10,119 bases of DNA from Ruminococcaceae bacterium UBA4306 (GCA_002394725.1 DGUQ01000093.1:1-10119), one strand, 5' to 3'; positions 1-6,590 are shown, counted from the first letter of the stretch. The notes: generated by a model not told the origin, from the letters alone. Made by a program: numbers and translations.

Positions 1-684
<684 letters not shown>

Positions 685-1227
685 TTACGCGTTCGCTACG
701 ACTACCATCGCGTGGCGGATGATCTTGTCGCCGATCTTGTAGCCCTTTTGATAGACTGCCGAGATCGTGTTCTCGCCGAGGTTCTCATCCTCGACCATCG
801 ACACCGCGTTGTGCAGCTCGGGATCAAACGGATCGCCGACCTCACAGAACGGCTCGACCTTGAGCTTCTCGAAACAGGTTTTCAGCTGAGCGGCGATCAT
901 CTCGACGCCCTTGGAAAACTCCTCGGGGACGTCCTTGCCGTCAAACTGCGCGAGCGCCTGCGTCATGCTGTCCGCGAGCGGTAACAGCTCCTTGACCGCG
1001 TTGGCGGTAGCGTCGTCATAGATCTGGAGCTTCTCCGCCGAGGTGCGTTTGCGGTAGTTGTCATACTCGGCATAGAGCCTGACGTATTTTTCCTTCTCCG
1101 CTTTCAGCTCCTCTTGCAGCTTCTCCTCTGCCGAAGGCTCCTTTTTTTCTTCCTCGACTGTTTCGGTCGGGGTTTCTTCTGCCTTTTTGGTCTCTTCGAC
1201 CTCCGGCTTCTTCTTTTCCTTTTTCAT
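685..1227 (-). CDS. grpE: GrpE, nucleotide exchange factor for DnaK
   Basis: GrpE is a homodimeric cytosolic co-chaperone that releases ADP from DnaK. The 180-residue product has the family layout. A charged low-complexity tail (about 1-35, rich in K and E) leads into a long coiled-coil helix (about 35-70, containing YDNYRKR), then the four-helix dimer region, then the compact beta domain that contacts DnaK. The beta domain carries the family signature GDPFDPELHNAV at 131-142 and the closing GYKIGDKIIRHAMVVV. Length is normal. GAGGAGG sits just upstream of the ATG and overlaps the end of hrcA; only 11 bases separate the hrcA stop from this start, so the two are cotranscribed and probably translationally coupled. 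It is heat-inducible through the shared CIRCE operator. Confidence 0.98.
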   Translation of the reverse strand: MKKEKKKPEVEETKKAEETPTETVEEEKKEPSAEEKLQEELKAEKEKYVRLYAEYDNYRKRTSAEKLQIYDDATANAVKELLPLADSMTQALAQFDGKDVPEEFSKGVEMIAAQLKTCFEKLKVEPFCEVGDPFDPELHNAVSMVEDENLGENTISAVYQKGYKIGDKIIRHAMVVVANA

Positions 1228-1238
1228 CTCTATCCTCC

Positions 1239-2258
1239 TCAGAGTAATTCACCGATCGCGCGGGACACGCATCCCGCCGCGAAGATGACCTCGCTCATAA
1301 TGGTTTTGTAATCGATCCGCAGCGGCGCGATCACCGCCACGGCGCCGGCGTTCTCTCCGCCGATCTCGTAGCGCGCGGATACCACCGCGCTGTCTCTGAG
1401 CTCGGGGATCTTGCTCTCCTCGCCGAGATAAATCATATGGGTGCGACTGCTGTTGAGCAGTCCCGAAATGGTTTTGGTGTCGCTCAAAAAGCGGATCGTG
1501 TTGCGCGCGCTGTCAAAATCGTAGTTGTCCGAGAACAGCAGATTGGTCTGTCCGGCAACGGTCACATTGACCTCGAGGGCATTTTGCACCGCCTCATAGA
1601 TCGCGACCAGCACGTCGGGGATAAAGAGCGTCAGCTCGCCCATGCCCGAAGCGGCGGTTTGCAGATAGCCCTGCGTCACATCCGTGAGCTTGACGCCTGC
1701 GAACGCCTCGTTCACCGCCTTGTCGAACATCGACAGCAGCTGCGGCGTGAGGACGAAGTCACACCGGAACAGTCCTGACTTGACCATCCCGTTGGAGGTG
1801 ACGAGCACCACCATCGAGGTGTGCCGTCCCGTAGACACAAAGCGAATCCTGTGGATCCTCGCCTCGTCGGAGGAGGGAGTGGTCACGGCGGACGCGGCTT
1901 TGGTCAACTGCGACAGCACCATCGCGGTGCGGCTGAGGATGCTCTCCGGAGCGCCTGCGCCCGACCGGATGCCGCGCTCGATATTCTCACGCAGTCGCTC
2001 GGGCAGGATCGCCGGCTTCATCAAATGATCGATATAGTAGCGATAGCCCTGCTTGGTCGGCACACGACCTGCCGAGGTGTGCGGCTGGTGGAGATAGCCC
2101 TCTTCGTCCAGCGACTTGAGCTCGTTGCGAACGGTCGCGGATGATACGCCGAGCTCCGTTTCCTCCAGCAGCGCCTTGGAGCCGATCGGTTCACCCGTGC
2201 GGATGTAGGTGTCGATCACCGCGGACAGTATCTTCTCTTTTCGTATTGCGAGCCCCAT
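1239..2258 (-). CDS. hrcA: HrcA, heat-inducible transcription repressor
   Basis: Repressor of the class I heat-shock operons; it binds CIRCE as a dimer and in known systems needs the GroEL chaperonin to stay folded. The 339-residue product begins MGLAIRKEKILSAVIDTYI, the N-terminal winged helix-turn-helix. SSATVRNELKSLDEEGYL (about 39-56) forms the recognition helix and wing, followed by the family hallmark HTSAGRVPT (about 60-68). The rest is the GAF-like and dimerization core. I place the start at 2258 because GGAGG lies 7 bases upstream (2266-2270). The frame stays open 40 codons further up, to an ATG inside the CIRCE operator, but that start would have no ribosome binding site. First gene of the operon, self-regulated by the adjacent CIRCE. 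Confidence 0.97.
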   Translation of the reverse strand: MGLAIRKEKILSAVIDTYIRTGEPIGSKALLEETELGVSSATVRNELKSLDEEGYLHQPHTSAGRVPTKQGYRYYIDHLMKPAILPERLRENIERGIRSGAGAPESILSRTAMVLSQLTKAASAVTTPSSDEARIHRIRFVSTGRHTSMVVLVTSNGMVKSGLFRCDFVLTPQLLSMFDKAVNEAFAGVKLTDVTQGYLQTAASGMGELTLFIPDVLVAIYEAVQNALEVNVTVAGQTNLLFSDNYDFDSARNTIRFLSDTKTISGLLNSSRTHMIYLGEESKIPELRDSAVVSARYEIGGENAGAVAVIAPLRIDYKTIMSEVIFAAGCVSRAIGELL

Positions 2259-2371
2259 ACTGTCGCCTCCTTTGCCTGCGGTCATTGGAGCGCTATAGTC
2301 TCCCGTATCTCGGAAGATGCCCGAAGGGCGGAGGGTTGCTATCCCACATTGGGTTGAACCCTCTCTGTGTT

Positions 2372-2398
2372 TTAGCACTCTCGACGTTCGAGTGCTAA
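2372..2398 (-). promoter_or_regulatory. CIRCE operator for HrcA
   Basis: A perfect 9-bp inverted repeat, TTAGCACTC - 9 bases - GAGTGCTAA, identical to the established CIRCE consensus. It begins about 12 bases downstream of the -10 box at 2410-2415, so HrcA bound here would block transcription start or clearance of hrcA-grpE-dnaK. It lies about 114 bases upstream of the hrcA start, in the untranslated leader, where it can also form a hairpin in the RNA. Confidence 0.98.
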
Positions 2399-2409
2399 CT
2401 ACAATACTT

Positions 2410-2437
2410 AGTATATCCCAAAATCAGAAAAAGTCAA
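2410..2437 (-). promoter_or_regulatory. SigmaA-type promoter of the hrcA-grpE-dnaK operon
   Basis: Read on the minus strand: -35 TTGACT (2432-2437), 16-base spacer, -10 TATACT (2410-2415). Both are close to consensus. The expected start is near 2403, giving a leader of about 145 nt that contains CIRCE. Housekeeping promoter plus CIRCE is the usual arrangement for this operon in Firmicutes. Confidence 0.85.
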
Positions 2438-2666
2438 TATTTTATTTGTGAATTTTTTGTTAAACAGGAAAATTTTTGTTCGGTGAACGGTGAACGGGTA
2501 CGGGATCTGCTCCGCATTTGGACGGCAACTATCGGATGGTTTTTCGGGATGTCGCGTGCGTCATCCCCTACGATAGTCGTTTGAGTTTTATATATCAACG
2601 GATGAGGGCGGAGCCCTCCCTTCACCATTCACTATTCACTATTCACTATTCACCATCCACCCGTCA
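2438..2666. repeat. Intergenic spacer with nested hairpin and flanking inverted heptamer repeats
   Basis: Gene-free region between two divergent promoters. A hairpin GGGATG/CATCCC (2546-2551 with 2562-2567) is nested inside a second arm pair ACTATCG/CGATAGT (2528-2534 with 2571-2577). On the left lie two direct heptamers GGTGAAC (2482-2495). On the right lies an array of about six heptamers of the type TTCACYA (2624-2658), which is the reverse complement of the left motif, so the whole segment has inverted-repeat ends. GATCTGCTCCGCA at 2504-2516 is a member of a short repeat also found at 9001 and 9077. No coding capacity is evident. Confidence 0.6.
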
Positions 2667-2695
2667 TTGACATTTTCCGACAATATCCTTATACT
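2667..2695 (+). promoter_or_regulatory. Consensus sigmaA promoter of the two-gene membrane protein operon
   Basis: -35 TTGACA (2667-2672, perfect), 17-base spacer, -10 TATACT (2690-2695). Predicted start is near 2702, leaving a 26-base leader before the ATG at 2728. This supports choosing that ATG over the in-frame ATG at 2704, which would sit almost at the 5' end of the transcript. Confidence 0.85.
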
Positions 2696-2727
2696 ATTAT
2701 TATATGATAGAAAAAGGAGCTAACACT

Positions 2728-3012
2728 ATGATCCTTACCTTTGTGACGGCGATCCTGTGCTTTGCGGCGGCGATCATCATGCTCACGCCGTATTTTCGCA
2801 AGCTGACCCTGCTGCGCCCGATGGCGTTCTACCTGATCTTTCAGGGGGCGTGGCACATCTTCTCGTTTTTGATCTATGAGCTGTACCCCACCTCGGTGGT
2901 GCCGGATTATGTCAACCGCATCGGCACGATCCTGATCGTGCTGTACTACATCTTCATGCTGCTGATGACGCGCAAGAAGTCCAAACGCAAGAAAAGAGAG
3001 AAAGCGCAATGA
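2728..3012 (+). CDS. Small three-helix membrane protein with basic C-terminal tail, unknown function
   Basis: Not a family I recognise. The 94-residue product has three hydrophobic segments, at about 2-21, 33-52 and 64-80. A strongly basic cytosolic-type tail (TRKKSKRKKREKAQ, 81-94) suggests that the C-terminus is inside by the positive-inside rule. There is no signal peptide beyond the first helix. The start is chosen from GGAG at 2716-2719, 8 bases upstream of the ATG. The stop overlaps the next start by 4 bases (ATGA), so the two are translationally coupled. The loop motif PMxFxL and a proline about 20 residues later recur in the next gene, suggesting paralogy. Likely role is a membrane heteromer with its neighbour; substrate or partner unknown. 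Confidence 0.8.
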   Translation: MILTFVTAILCFAAAIIMLTPYFRKLTLLRPMAFYLIFQGAWHIFSFLIYELYPTSVVPDYVNRIGTILIVLYYIFMLLMTRKKSKRKKREKAQ

Positions 3013-3281
3013 GCGGATATTTATATACCGCCATCTGGTTTTTGCTGGCGGCGTACCTGATCTATGTGACCGTGACCCGGTACCGCAAGCCGATGATGTT
3101 CGTGCTGTCGGGCTTCATGGTGTTCTTAGGCGTCTGGGAGCTGGTCAACACACTGACCCCGATCGACCTCAAAAGCGGCGTATACGGCTGGATCTACCGC
3201 GGCGTCGCGCTGGTGGTGCTGGTGCTGTGCCTGATCTGGTACTTTATCATGCGGAACAGAGATGACGATGATGAGAAGTAA
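3009..3281 (+). CDS. Small three-helix membrane protein with acidic C-terminal tail, unknown function
   Basis: Not a family I recognise. The 90-residue product has hydrophobic segments at about 4-22, 29-49 and 63-82 and ends in an acidic tail (RNRDDDDEK). It starts inside the stop of the preceding gene and has only a weak purine-rich sequence upstream, so translation probably depends on the upstream gene. Spacing of helices, the KPMMFVL segment (27-33), the TP after helix 2 and an Arg before helix 3 match the upstream protein. This points to tandem duplication and divergence, with the two tails now oppositely charged. No clear terminator follows; 3282-3362 shows only a 4-bp GTGT/ACAC hairpin. 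Confidence 0.8.
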   Translation: MSGYLYTAIWFLLAAYLIYVTVTRYRKPMMFVLSGFMVFLGVWELVNTLTPIDLKSGVYGWIYRGVALVVLVLCLIWYFIMRNRDDDDEK

Positions 3282-3362
3282 GTCTTGTGCCACAACATCT
3301 TGTGTCAAGACACGATCAAAAATACTATCGTCAAAAAAATACCGCAAAAATCCATAAAACGC

Positions 3363-3391
3363 TTGCATTTTGCGCGCATTAATGGTATGAT
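3363..3391 (+). promoter_or_regulatory. SigmaA-type promoter of rpsT
   Basis: -35 TTGCAT (3363-3368), exact 17-base spacer, -10 TATGAT (3386-3391). The predicted start is near 3398, giving a leader of about 84 nt before rpsT. Confidence 0.8.
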
Positions 3392-3416
3392 TGATTGTAC
3401 GTGAAAACGTTTATAC

Positions 3417-3447
3417 CCGATTCGGTGCCGTGTTAAACCGAATTCGG
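3417..3447 (+). promoter_or_regulatory. Leader hairpin in the rpsT 5' untranslated region
   Basis: CCGA-TTCGGT (3417-3426) pairs with ACCGAA-T-TCGG (3437-3447): ten base pairs with one bulged T and a 10-base loop, 20 bases before the ribosome binding site. A smaller ACGT-GAAA-ACGT hairpin lies just upstream, near the 5' end. Ribosomal protein leaders are often bound by the protein product. S20 autoregulation is known in E. coli, but I cannot match this hairpin to a described leader family, so the regulatory role is inferred. Confidence 0.5.
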
Positions 3448-3481
3448 ATTACTATTTATTGTTTTTTAAGGAGGTGGGACA

Positions 3482-3742
3482 ATGCCGAATATTAAATCAG
3501 CTAAGAAGCGCGTTAAGGTCATCGCTACCAAGACCGCTCAGAACAAGGCGATCAAATCCGCCCTCAAGACCTACATCAAGAAGGCGTATATCGCGGTAGA
3601 TACCAACGCTGATGATAAGGTTGAGGCGGTACGTCTTGCTACTAAGAAAATCGACATGGCTGTAACCAAGGGTATTCTGCACAAGAATACTGCCGCGAGA
3701 GCGAAGTCTTCTCTGGCAAAGCGTCTGAACGCTTCCGCGTAA
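3482..3742 (+). CDS. rpsT: 30S ribosomal protein S20 (bS20)
   Basis: Primary binding protein of the 30S subunit that contacts the 5' domain of 16S rRNA and helix 44. The 86-residue product is highly basic and helical and starts [13 protein letters not shown], the family hallmark, with the conserved C-terminal [16 protein letters not shown] segment. Length is typical. The start has a near-perfect Shine-Dalgarno AAGGAGG (3468-3474). It is monocistronic here: its own promoter lies upstream and a strong terminator 36 bases after the stop. Confidence 0.98.
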   Translation: MPNIKSAKKRVKVIATKTAQNKAIKSALKTYIKKAYIAVDTNADDKVEAVRLATKKIDMAVTKGILHKNTAARAKSSLAKRLNASA

Positions 3743-3777
3743 AAGACCAAGATCGATTCTTGTCAATCAGTATAGCT

Positions 3778-3804
3778 AAAAGCAGGCTCAAAGCCTGCTT
3801 TTTT
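3778..3804 (+). terminator. Intrinsic terminator after rpsT
   Basis: An 8-bp perfect stem AGCAGGCT / AGCCTGCT (3781-3788 and 3792-3799) with a 3-base loop is followed by a T run (3800-3804). Preceding A residues extend the stem against the T run, so it may also work in the other direction. Confidence 0.93.
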
Positions 3805-3818
3805 GTTTTGCAAAAAAG

Positions 3819-3943
3819 CCTTCCCCTCGGTGGGGAAGGTGTCACCGCAGGTGACGGATGAGGGGGAAACGCCTCCGACAGATCACATCCGACCGCGAAG
3901 CAGATGAAGCCTATGGTAGGGGAGGCTCTTGACCCTCCCCTAC
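3819..3943. repeat. Intergenic hairpin-repeat cluster
   Basis: Three perfect hairpins in a row. The first is CCTTCCCC/GGGGAAGG (3819-3826 with 3832-3839). The second is GTCACC/GGTGAC (3841-3846 with 3850-3855), followed by GGATGA. The third is GTAGGGGAGG/CCTCCCCTAC (3916-3925 with 3934-3943). The first two plus GGATGA recur, with changed sequence but kept pairing, at 5713-5760. GCGAAGCAGAT at 3895-3905 is the reverse complement of a short repeat seen at 9001 and 9077. No coding sequence seen in 3743-3986. None of these hairpins has a T run on the plus strand, so they do not look like terminators. Confidence 0.7.
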
Positions 3944-3986
3944 ATCACGCCTCTTGTCCATTCTGCCTAAATTCCGACCTCGATTT

Positions 3987-4015
3987 TTGGATTGCATACC
4001 AATGCCCGATATGAT
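3987..4015 (+). promoter_or_regulatory. Candidate promoter for the structured leader and the LRR-dockerin gene
   Basis: -10 TATGAT (4010-4015) is good. The -35 TTGGAT (3987-3992) is weak, but the spacing is exactly 17. The predicted start, near 4022, falls five bases before the first paired base of the structure at 4027, which makes the pairing of promoter and RNA more believable than the -35 alone would. Confidence 0.5.
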
Positions 4016-4021
4016 AGAATA

Positions 4022-4268
4022 AGGTTGCCAACAATTACAAACTGAATAGTCAGTGCATTTTATTTGTATCAGTATAAGTGCGCCTATTATACATACTTAT
4101 TTAGATAAGGGTGTTTTTTACTTTTGTAAAAAACACGGCTCTATTATTAGAACACCTTATCTTGAAGTATATCAAAATAAGCTTGAACTGATATGCTTGT
4201 AATTGTTTGGCGACGATTTCGGAGCTCGTGTTTTTTGGCGCATGACTTTTGAAGTCGTGCGCTTTTTT
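4022..4268 (+). ncRNA. Large structured leader RNA or small RNA, class unknown, ending in an intrinsic terminator
   Basis: Direct reading gives nested pairings. The outer stem pairs GCCAA (4027-4031) with TTGGC (4207-4211) and CAATTACAA (4032-4040) with TTGTAATTG (4197-4205), with one bulged T. A side hairpin ACTGA/TCAGT lies at 4041-4054. GCAT/ATGC (4055-4058 with 4193-4196) and ATCAGT/ACTGAT (4068-4073 with 4187-4192) continue the outer stem. An inner stem pairs ATACTT/AAGTAT (4093-4098 with 4165-4170) and AGATAAGG/CCTTATCT (4103-4110 with 4155-4162). An 11-bp apical hairpin lies at 4111-4136. An intrinsic terminator follows at 4238-4268. A terminator this close to a ribosome binding site is typical of attenuation or riboswitch control, but no known riboswitch class is recognised. 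Alternatives are an independent small RNA or a decayed palindromic mobile element. Confidence 0.55.
4238..4268 (+). terminator. Intrinsic terminator 12 bases before the LRR gene ribosome binding site
   Basis: An 11-bp stem (4238-4248 with 4252-4262, one G-T pair) with a 3-base loop is followed by six T. Its 3' arm (4255-4262) can instead pair with GCGACGA at 4210-4216, apart from one bulged G. That alternative would break the terminator and borders the outer stem of the upstream structure. This makes an attenuation switch plausible but unproven. Confidence 0.8.
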
Positions 4269-4292
4269 AACAATTTAATTAGGAGGCAAAAA

Positions 4293-5687
4293 ATGGTAAA
4301 ACAAAAAAGATTGATTCATCTGTTGGCATCTGTCTTTATCTCGTTGAGTGTATTCATTACCACTCCGTTATTCATACTGATCTCAACTAACGCGATTACT
4401 TTCAGCGACTATGAATTTGAAATACTCGAAGATGATACAGCAAAAATTACCAAATATAACGGTAATGCCAGTAAGCTGGATATTCCCGGTTCACTCAATG
4501 GTTATACTGTGTCTGAAATAGGTGTGAATGCATTTAGCAATTGCGTTCCCATAGATTCCGTCGTAATTCCGGATAGCGTTACAAAAATTTCCTCGCTCGC
4601 GTTTTATGGGTGTTCCTCCTTGCAAACTGTCAAATTTTCCAATAATCTTGCTGTTATAGATCATTATGCGTTCGCAGAGTGTAAAAGCCTTTTAAACGTA
4701 GATTTCCCTGAAAGCCTTACTACTATCGGCGACAGCTCTTTTTACGGCTGTACAGGGCTAACCGATATTTTTATACCCAAAAACGTTAGTGGATATTTGA
4801 AGTTCGGCAGCAAATACGGGGCTTTTTACGGATGTAGCAATATCACAAGCTTTAAAGTCGACCCTGACAACAAATATTTCGATAGCCGAGAGGATTGTAA
4901 CGCGATTATCCATACAGCCAGTAATACACTGCTGTACGGATGCGCCAATACGATTATTCCCAACGGAATCACGGAGATTTATGACCAAGCATTTGCTGAG
5001 CACAAAGACTTAAAGAAAATAGTGATTCCGGATAGCGTTACAGTCATAGGAAACTATGCCTTTGAAAACTGCACCTCTTTAGAAGAAATCAGTTTTGATG
5101 AAGGCTTAGCAAGAATTGATATTAGTGCTTTTCATAATTGCTCCTGTTTAAAAAAGATCGACATTCCGGATACAGTCATAAATATTGGAATGTATGCTTT
5201 TTTGTCATGCGATAATTTAAAAGATGTAAGAATAGGCAATCAAGTCAAAAATATTGGTTTAGCAGCTTTTCGAGACTGTTCAAACCTTTCTAAAATAACA
5301 ATCCCGAAAAGTGTTGAATATATCAATGAAGATGCTTTAGGATATGTATGGAACAGCGATAAACAGGACCTAGATAAAGTAAATGATTATACCATATATG
5401 GTTACACCGGCACAGCTGCCGAAACTTATGCCAATAATAACGGCTTTAACTTTATCGATTTGAATAACGTTCCCGAGCCGAAAAGCGGCGACGCGGACGG
5501 CGACGGCGAGATCACGGTGAAGGACGTCACCGAGGTTCAGTTTTATCTATCGAACATGACAACCCAAACGGATGAAGAAACGCTGATGTATGCCGATATC
5601 GATAAAAACGGTCGTCTTGAGGTCATCGACGCGACGTGGCTCCAGCGCTATCTGGCAGAGATGCCGATCCCCTATATGATCGGTTGA
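4293..5687 (+). CDS. Secreted BspA-type leucine-rich-repeat protein with C-terminal type I dockerin
   Basis: Likely exported, cell-surface or cellulosome-type protein. The 464-residue product has a signal peptide (basic MVKQKR, then hydrophobic to about residue 30). About 12 LRR_5-type repeats follow (about 56-375), marked by recurring IPDSVTxIGxxAFxxCxSL units. A YGYTGTAAETYA segment (369-380) commonly caps such arrays. A type I dockerin occupies about 399-457, with two calcium loops: D400, D402, D404, D411 and D435, D437, N439, D446. Dockerins bind cohesins on scaffoldins; no cohesin gene is in this window. The start is fixed by AGGAGG at 4281-4286; an upstream in-frame ATG at 4203 lies inside the leader structure and lacks a ribosome binding site. 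The LRR part is AT-rich and the dockerin part abruptly GC-rich. LRR ligand unknown. Confidence 0.92.
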   Translation: MVKQKRLIHLLASVFISLSVFITTPLFILISTNAITFSDYEFEILEDDTAKITKYNGNASKLDIPGSLNGYTVSEIGVNAFSNCVPIDSVVIPDSVTKISSLAFYGCSSLQTVKFSNNLAVIDHYAFAECKSLLNVDFPESLTTIGDSSFYGCTGLTDIFIPKNVSGYLKFGSKYGAFYGCSNITSFKVDPDNKYFDSREDCNAIIHTASNTLLYGCANTIIPNGITEIYDQAFAEHKDLKKIVIPDSVTVIGNYAFENCTSLEEISFDEGLARIDISAFHNCSCLKKIDIPDTVINIGMYAFLSCDNLKDVRIGNQVKNIGLAAFRDCSNLSKITIPKSVEYINEDALGYVWNSDKQDLDKVNDYTIYGYTGTAAETYANNNGFNFIDLNNVPEPKSGDADGDGEITVKDVTEVQFYLSNMTTQTDEETLMYADIDKNGRLEVIDATWLQRYLAEMPIPYMIG

Positions 5688-6007
5688 GATAGGACAAAAA
5701 AAAATACTAAAGCCTTCCTTTGGGAAAGGAAGGTGGTCTCGCCTCTGCGAGCTCGGATGAATTGTATTAATTGTTTGAGCCGTAAGGCGAGTATCACTTG
5801 ATAAATACATCGGCAATTAAGGCAAGTTTTTTGGTATCTCCCTTCTGTCGATCAATTGATACAATTTCTCAGTCAGCTAACGCTGACAGCTCCTCGCCGG
5901 AAGCGGCTCCCCCCTTGTCCGCTTTGCGGACATTCCCCCAACGGGGGTACCTTTTCCCAAAAGGAGCCTTGGAAGCCATCCGCTCAAAAATGACAGATTA
6001 CAAAAGT
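5688..6007. repeat. Intergenic hairpin-repeat block between converging genes
   Basis: No coding sequence seen. First element: hairpin CCTTCCTTT/AAAGGAAGG (5713-5721 with 5725-5733), hairpin CTCGC/GCGAG (5738-5751) and GGATGA (5755-5760), matching the layout at 3819-3860. Second element, opposite orientation, is a chain of five hairpins: 5872-5887 (GTCAGC/GCTGAC), 5896-5907 (GCCG/CGGC), 5916-5932 (TGTCCGC/GCGGACA), 5935-5947 (CCCCC/GGGGG) and 5950-5964 (CCTTTT/AAAAGG). The second element recurs inverted at the right edge of the window (10049-10119). No T-run terminator follows the LRR gene. Confidence 0.75.
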
Positions 6008-6037
6008 ACAGCTCCCTGTAAAACCACAGGGAGCTGT
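6002..6037 (-). terminator. Intrinsic terminator after the acyl carrier protein gene
   Basis: A perfect 12-bp stem (6008-6019 with 6026-6037; arms ACAGCTCCCTGT and ACAGGGAGCTGT) with a 6-base loop is followed on the minus strand by A-C-TTTT. It begins 12 bases after the acpP stop. The T run is short but the stem is strong. Confidence 0.85.
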
Positions 6038-6049
6038 TGTCGTATGCGC

Positions 6050-6280
6050 TTATTTCTTTTGATTCTTCTCCAAATAGTTGAGGATATCGCCGACGGTCTC
6101 AAAGCTCGCGAGCTCCTCGTCGGGGATCACGATCCCGTGCTCCTCCTCGATGGTCATCAGCATTTGCAGGACGTCGAGGCTGTCCGCACCGAGATCCTCC
6201 TTGATACGGCTCTCCTTGGTGATCTCCATGCCGTTCAGATGGAGCTGTTCATCCAGAATCTTCTTTAAATCTTCAAACAT
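6050..6280 (-). CDS. acpP: Acyl carrier protein
   Basis: Small acidic carrier of growing acyl chains in type II fatty acid synthesis, and donor of acyl groups to PlsX. The 76-residue product has the four-helix ACP pattern. The phosphopantetheine attachment motif GADSLDVLQ places Ser34 at the start of helix 2. IKEDLGADSLD and the acidic EEEHGIVIPDEE helix 2-3 stretch are family hallmarks. Length is normal. GGAG at 6289-6292 sits 8 bases upstream of the ATG. It lies downstream of plsX in the same direction but is separated by a 454-base hairpin-rich spacer, so it may have its own promoter. No convincing -35/-10 pair was found; TACAAT (6310-6315, minus strand) is a possible -10 without a matching -35. 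Confidence 0.95.
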   Translation of the reverse strand: MFEDLKKILDEQLHLNGMEITKESRIKEDLGADSLDVLQMLMTIEEEHGIVIPDEELASFETVGDILNYLEKNQKK

Positions 6281-6547
6281 ATTTTAATCTCCTTTTTTCA
6301 TGCTATCTTATTGTAGGGCACGGCGGTTTCCGACGTGCCGAACCTGCGTTTCATTGATTCTTTTTTTGATTATCTATCAACAAACATCATTGCGGTACGT
6401 CGACAAGCAGTGGCGCTTAGCCAATCGCGAACACAGGGTCCCCATAACTCCCCGAGTTATGGGGAGAGGAGGAGCCGCAATGCGAGGTCAAGGCATACCA
6501 ACCGGATATGCCTACCGAGTAAAGCGCGCGACGACGATGGAGCGCTG

Positions 6548-6590
6548 TTGCATGGGAGTTGTATGCCAAATCAAGATTTGGACAACTCCT
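6548..6590. repeat. Hairpin direct repeat, copy 1
   Basis: GGAGTTGT (6555-6562) and CCAAATC (6566-6572) pair with GATTTGG (6575-6581) and ACAACTCC (6582-6589). This gives 15 perfect pairs with a 3-base bulge (ATG) on the left arm. Confidence 0.85.

Noticed and set aside
2259..2378. N-terminal extension of HrcA starting inside CIRCE
   Set aside because: The frame is open, but there is no ribosome binding site, the start lies in the operator, and the extra residues do not fit the family. The start at 2258 has GGAGG and the correct HrcA N-terminus.
4022..4211. 6S RNA identification
   Set aside because: Rod shape, length and a promoter/terminator pair are compatible, but I could not recognise the conserved central bubble, and the terminator sits directly before a gene. 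Left as unknown class.
4203..4292. Longer start for the LRR-dockerin protein
   Set aside because: The 30 extra codons translate the leader stem and terminator, have no ribosome binding site, and would push the signal peptide inside the protein. AGGAGG precedes the ATG at 4293.
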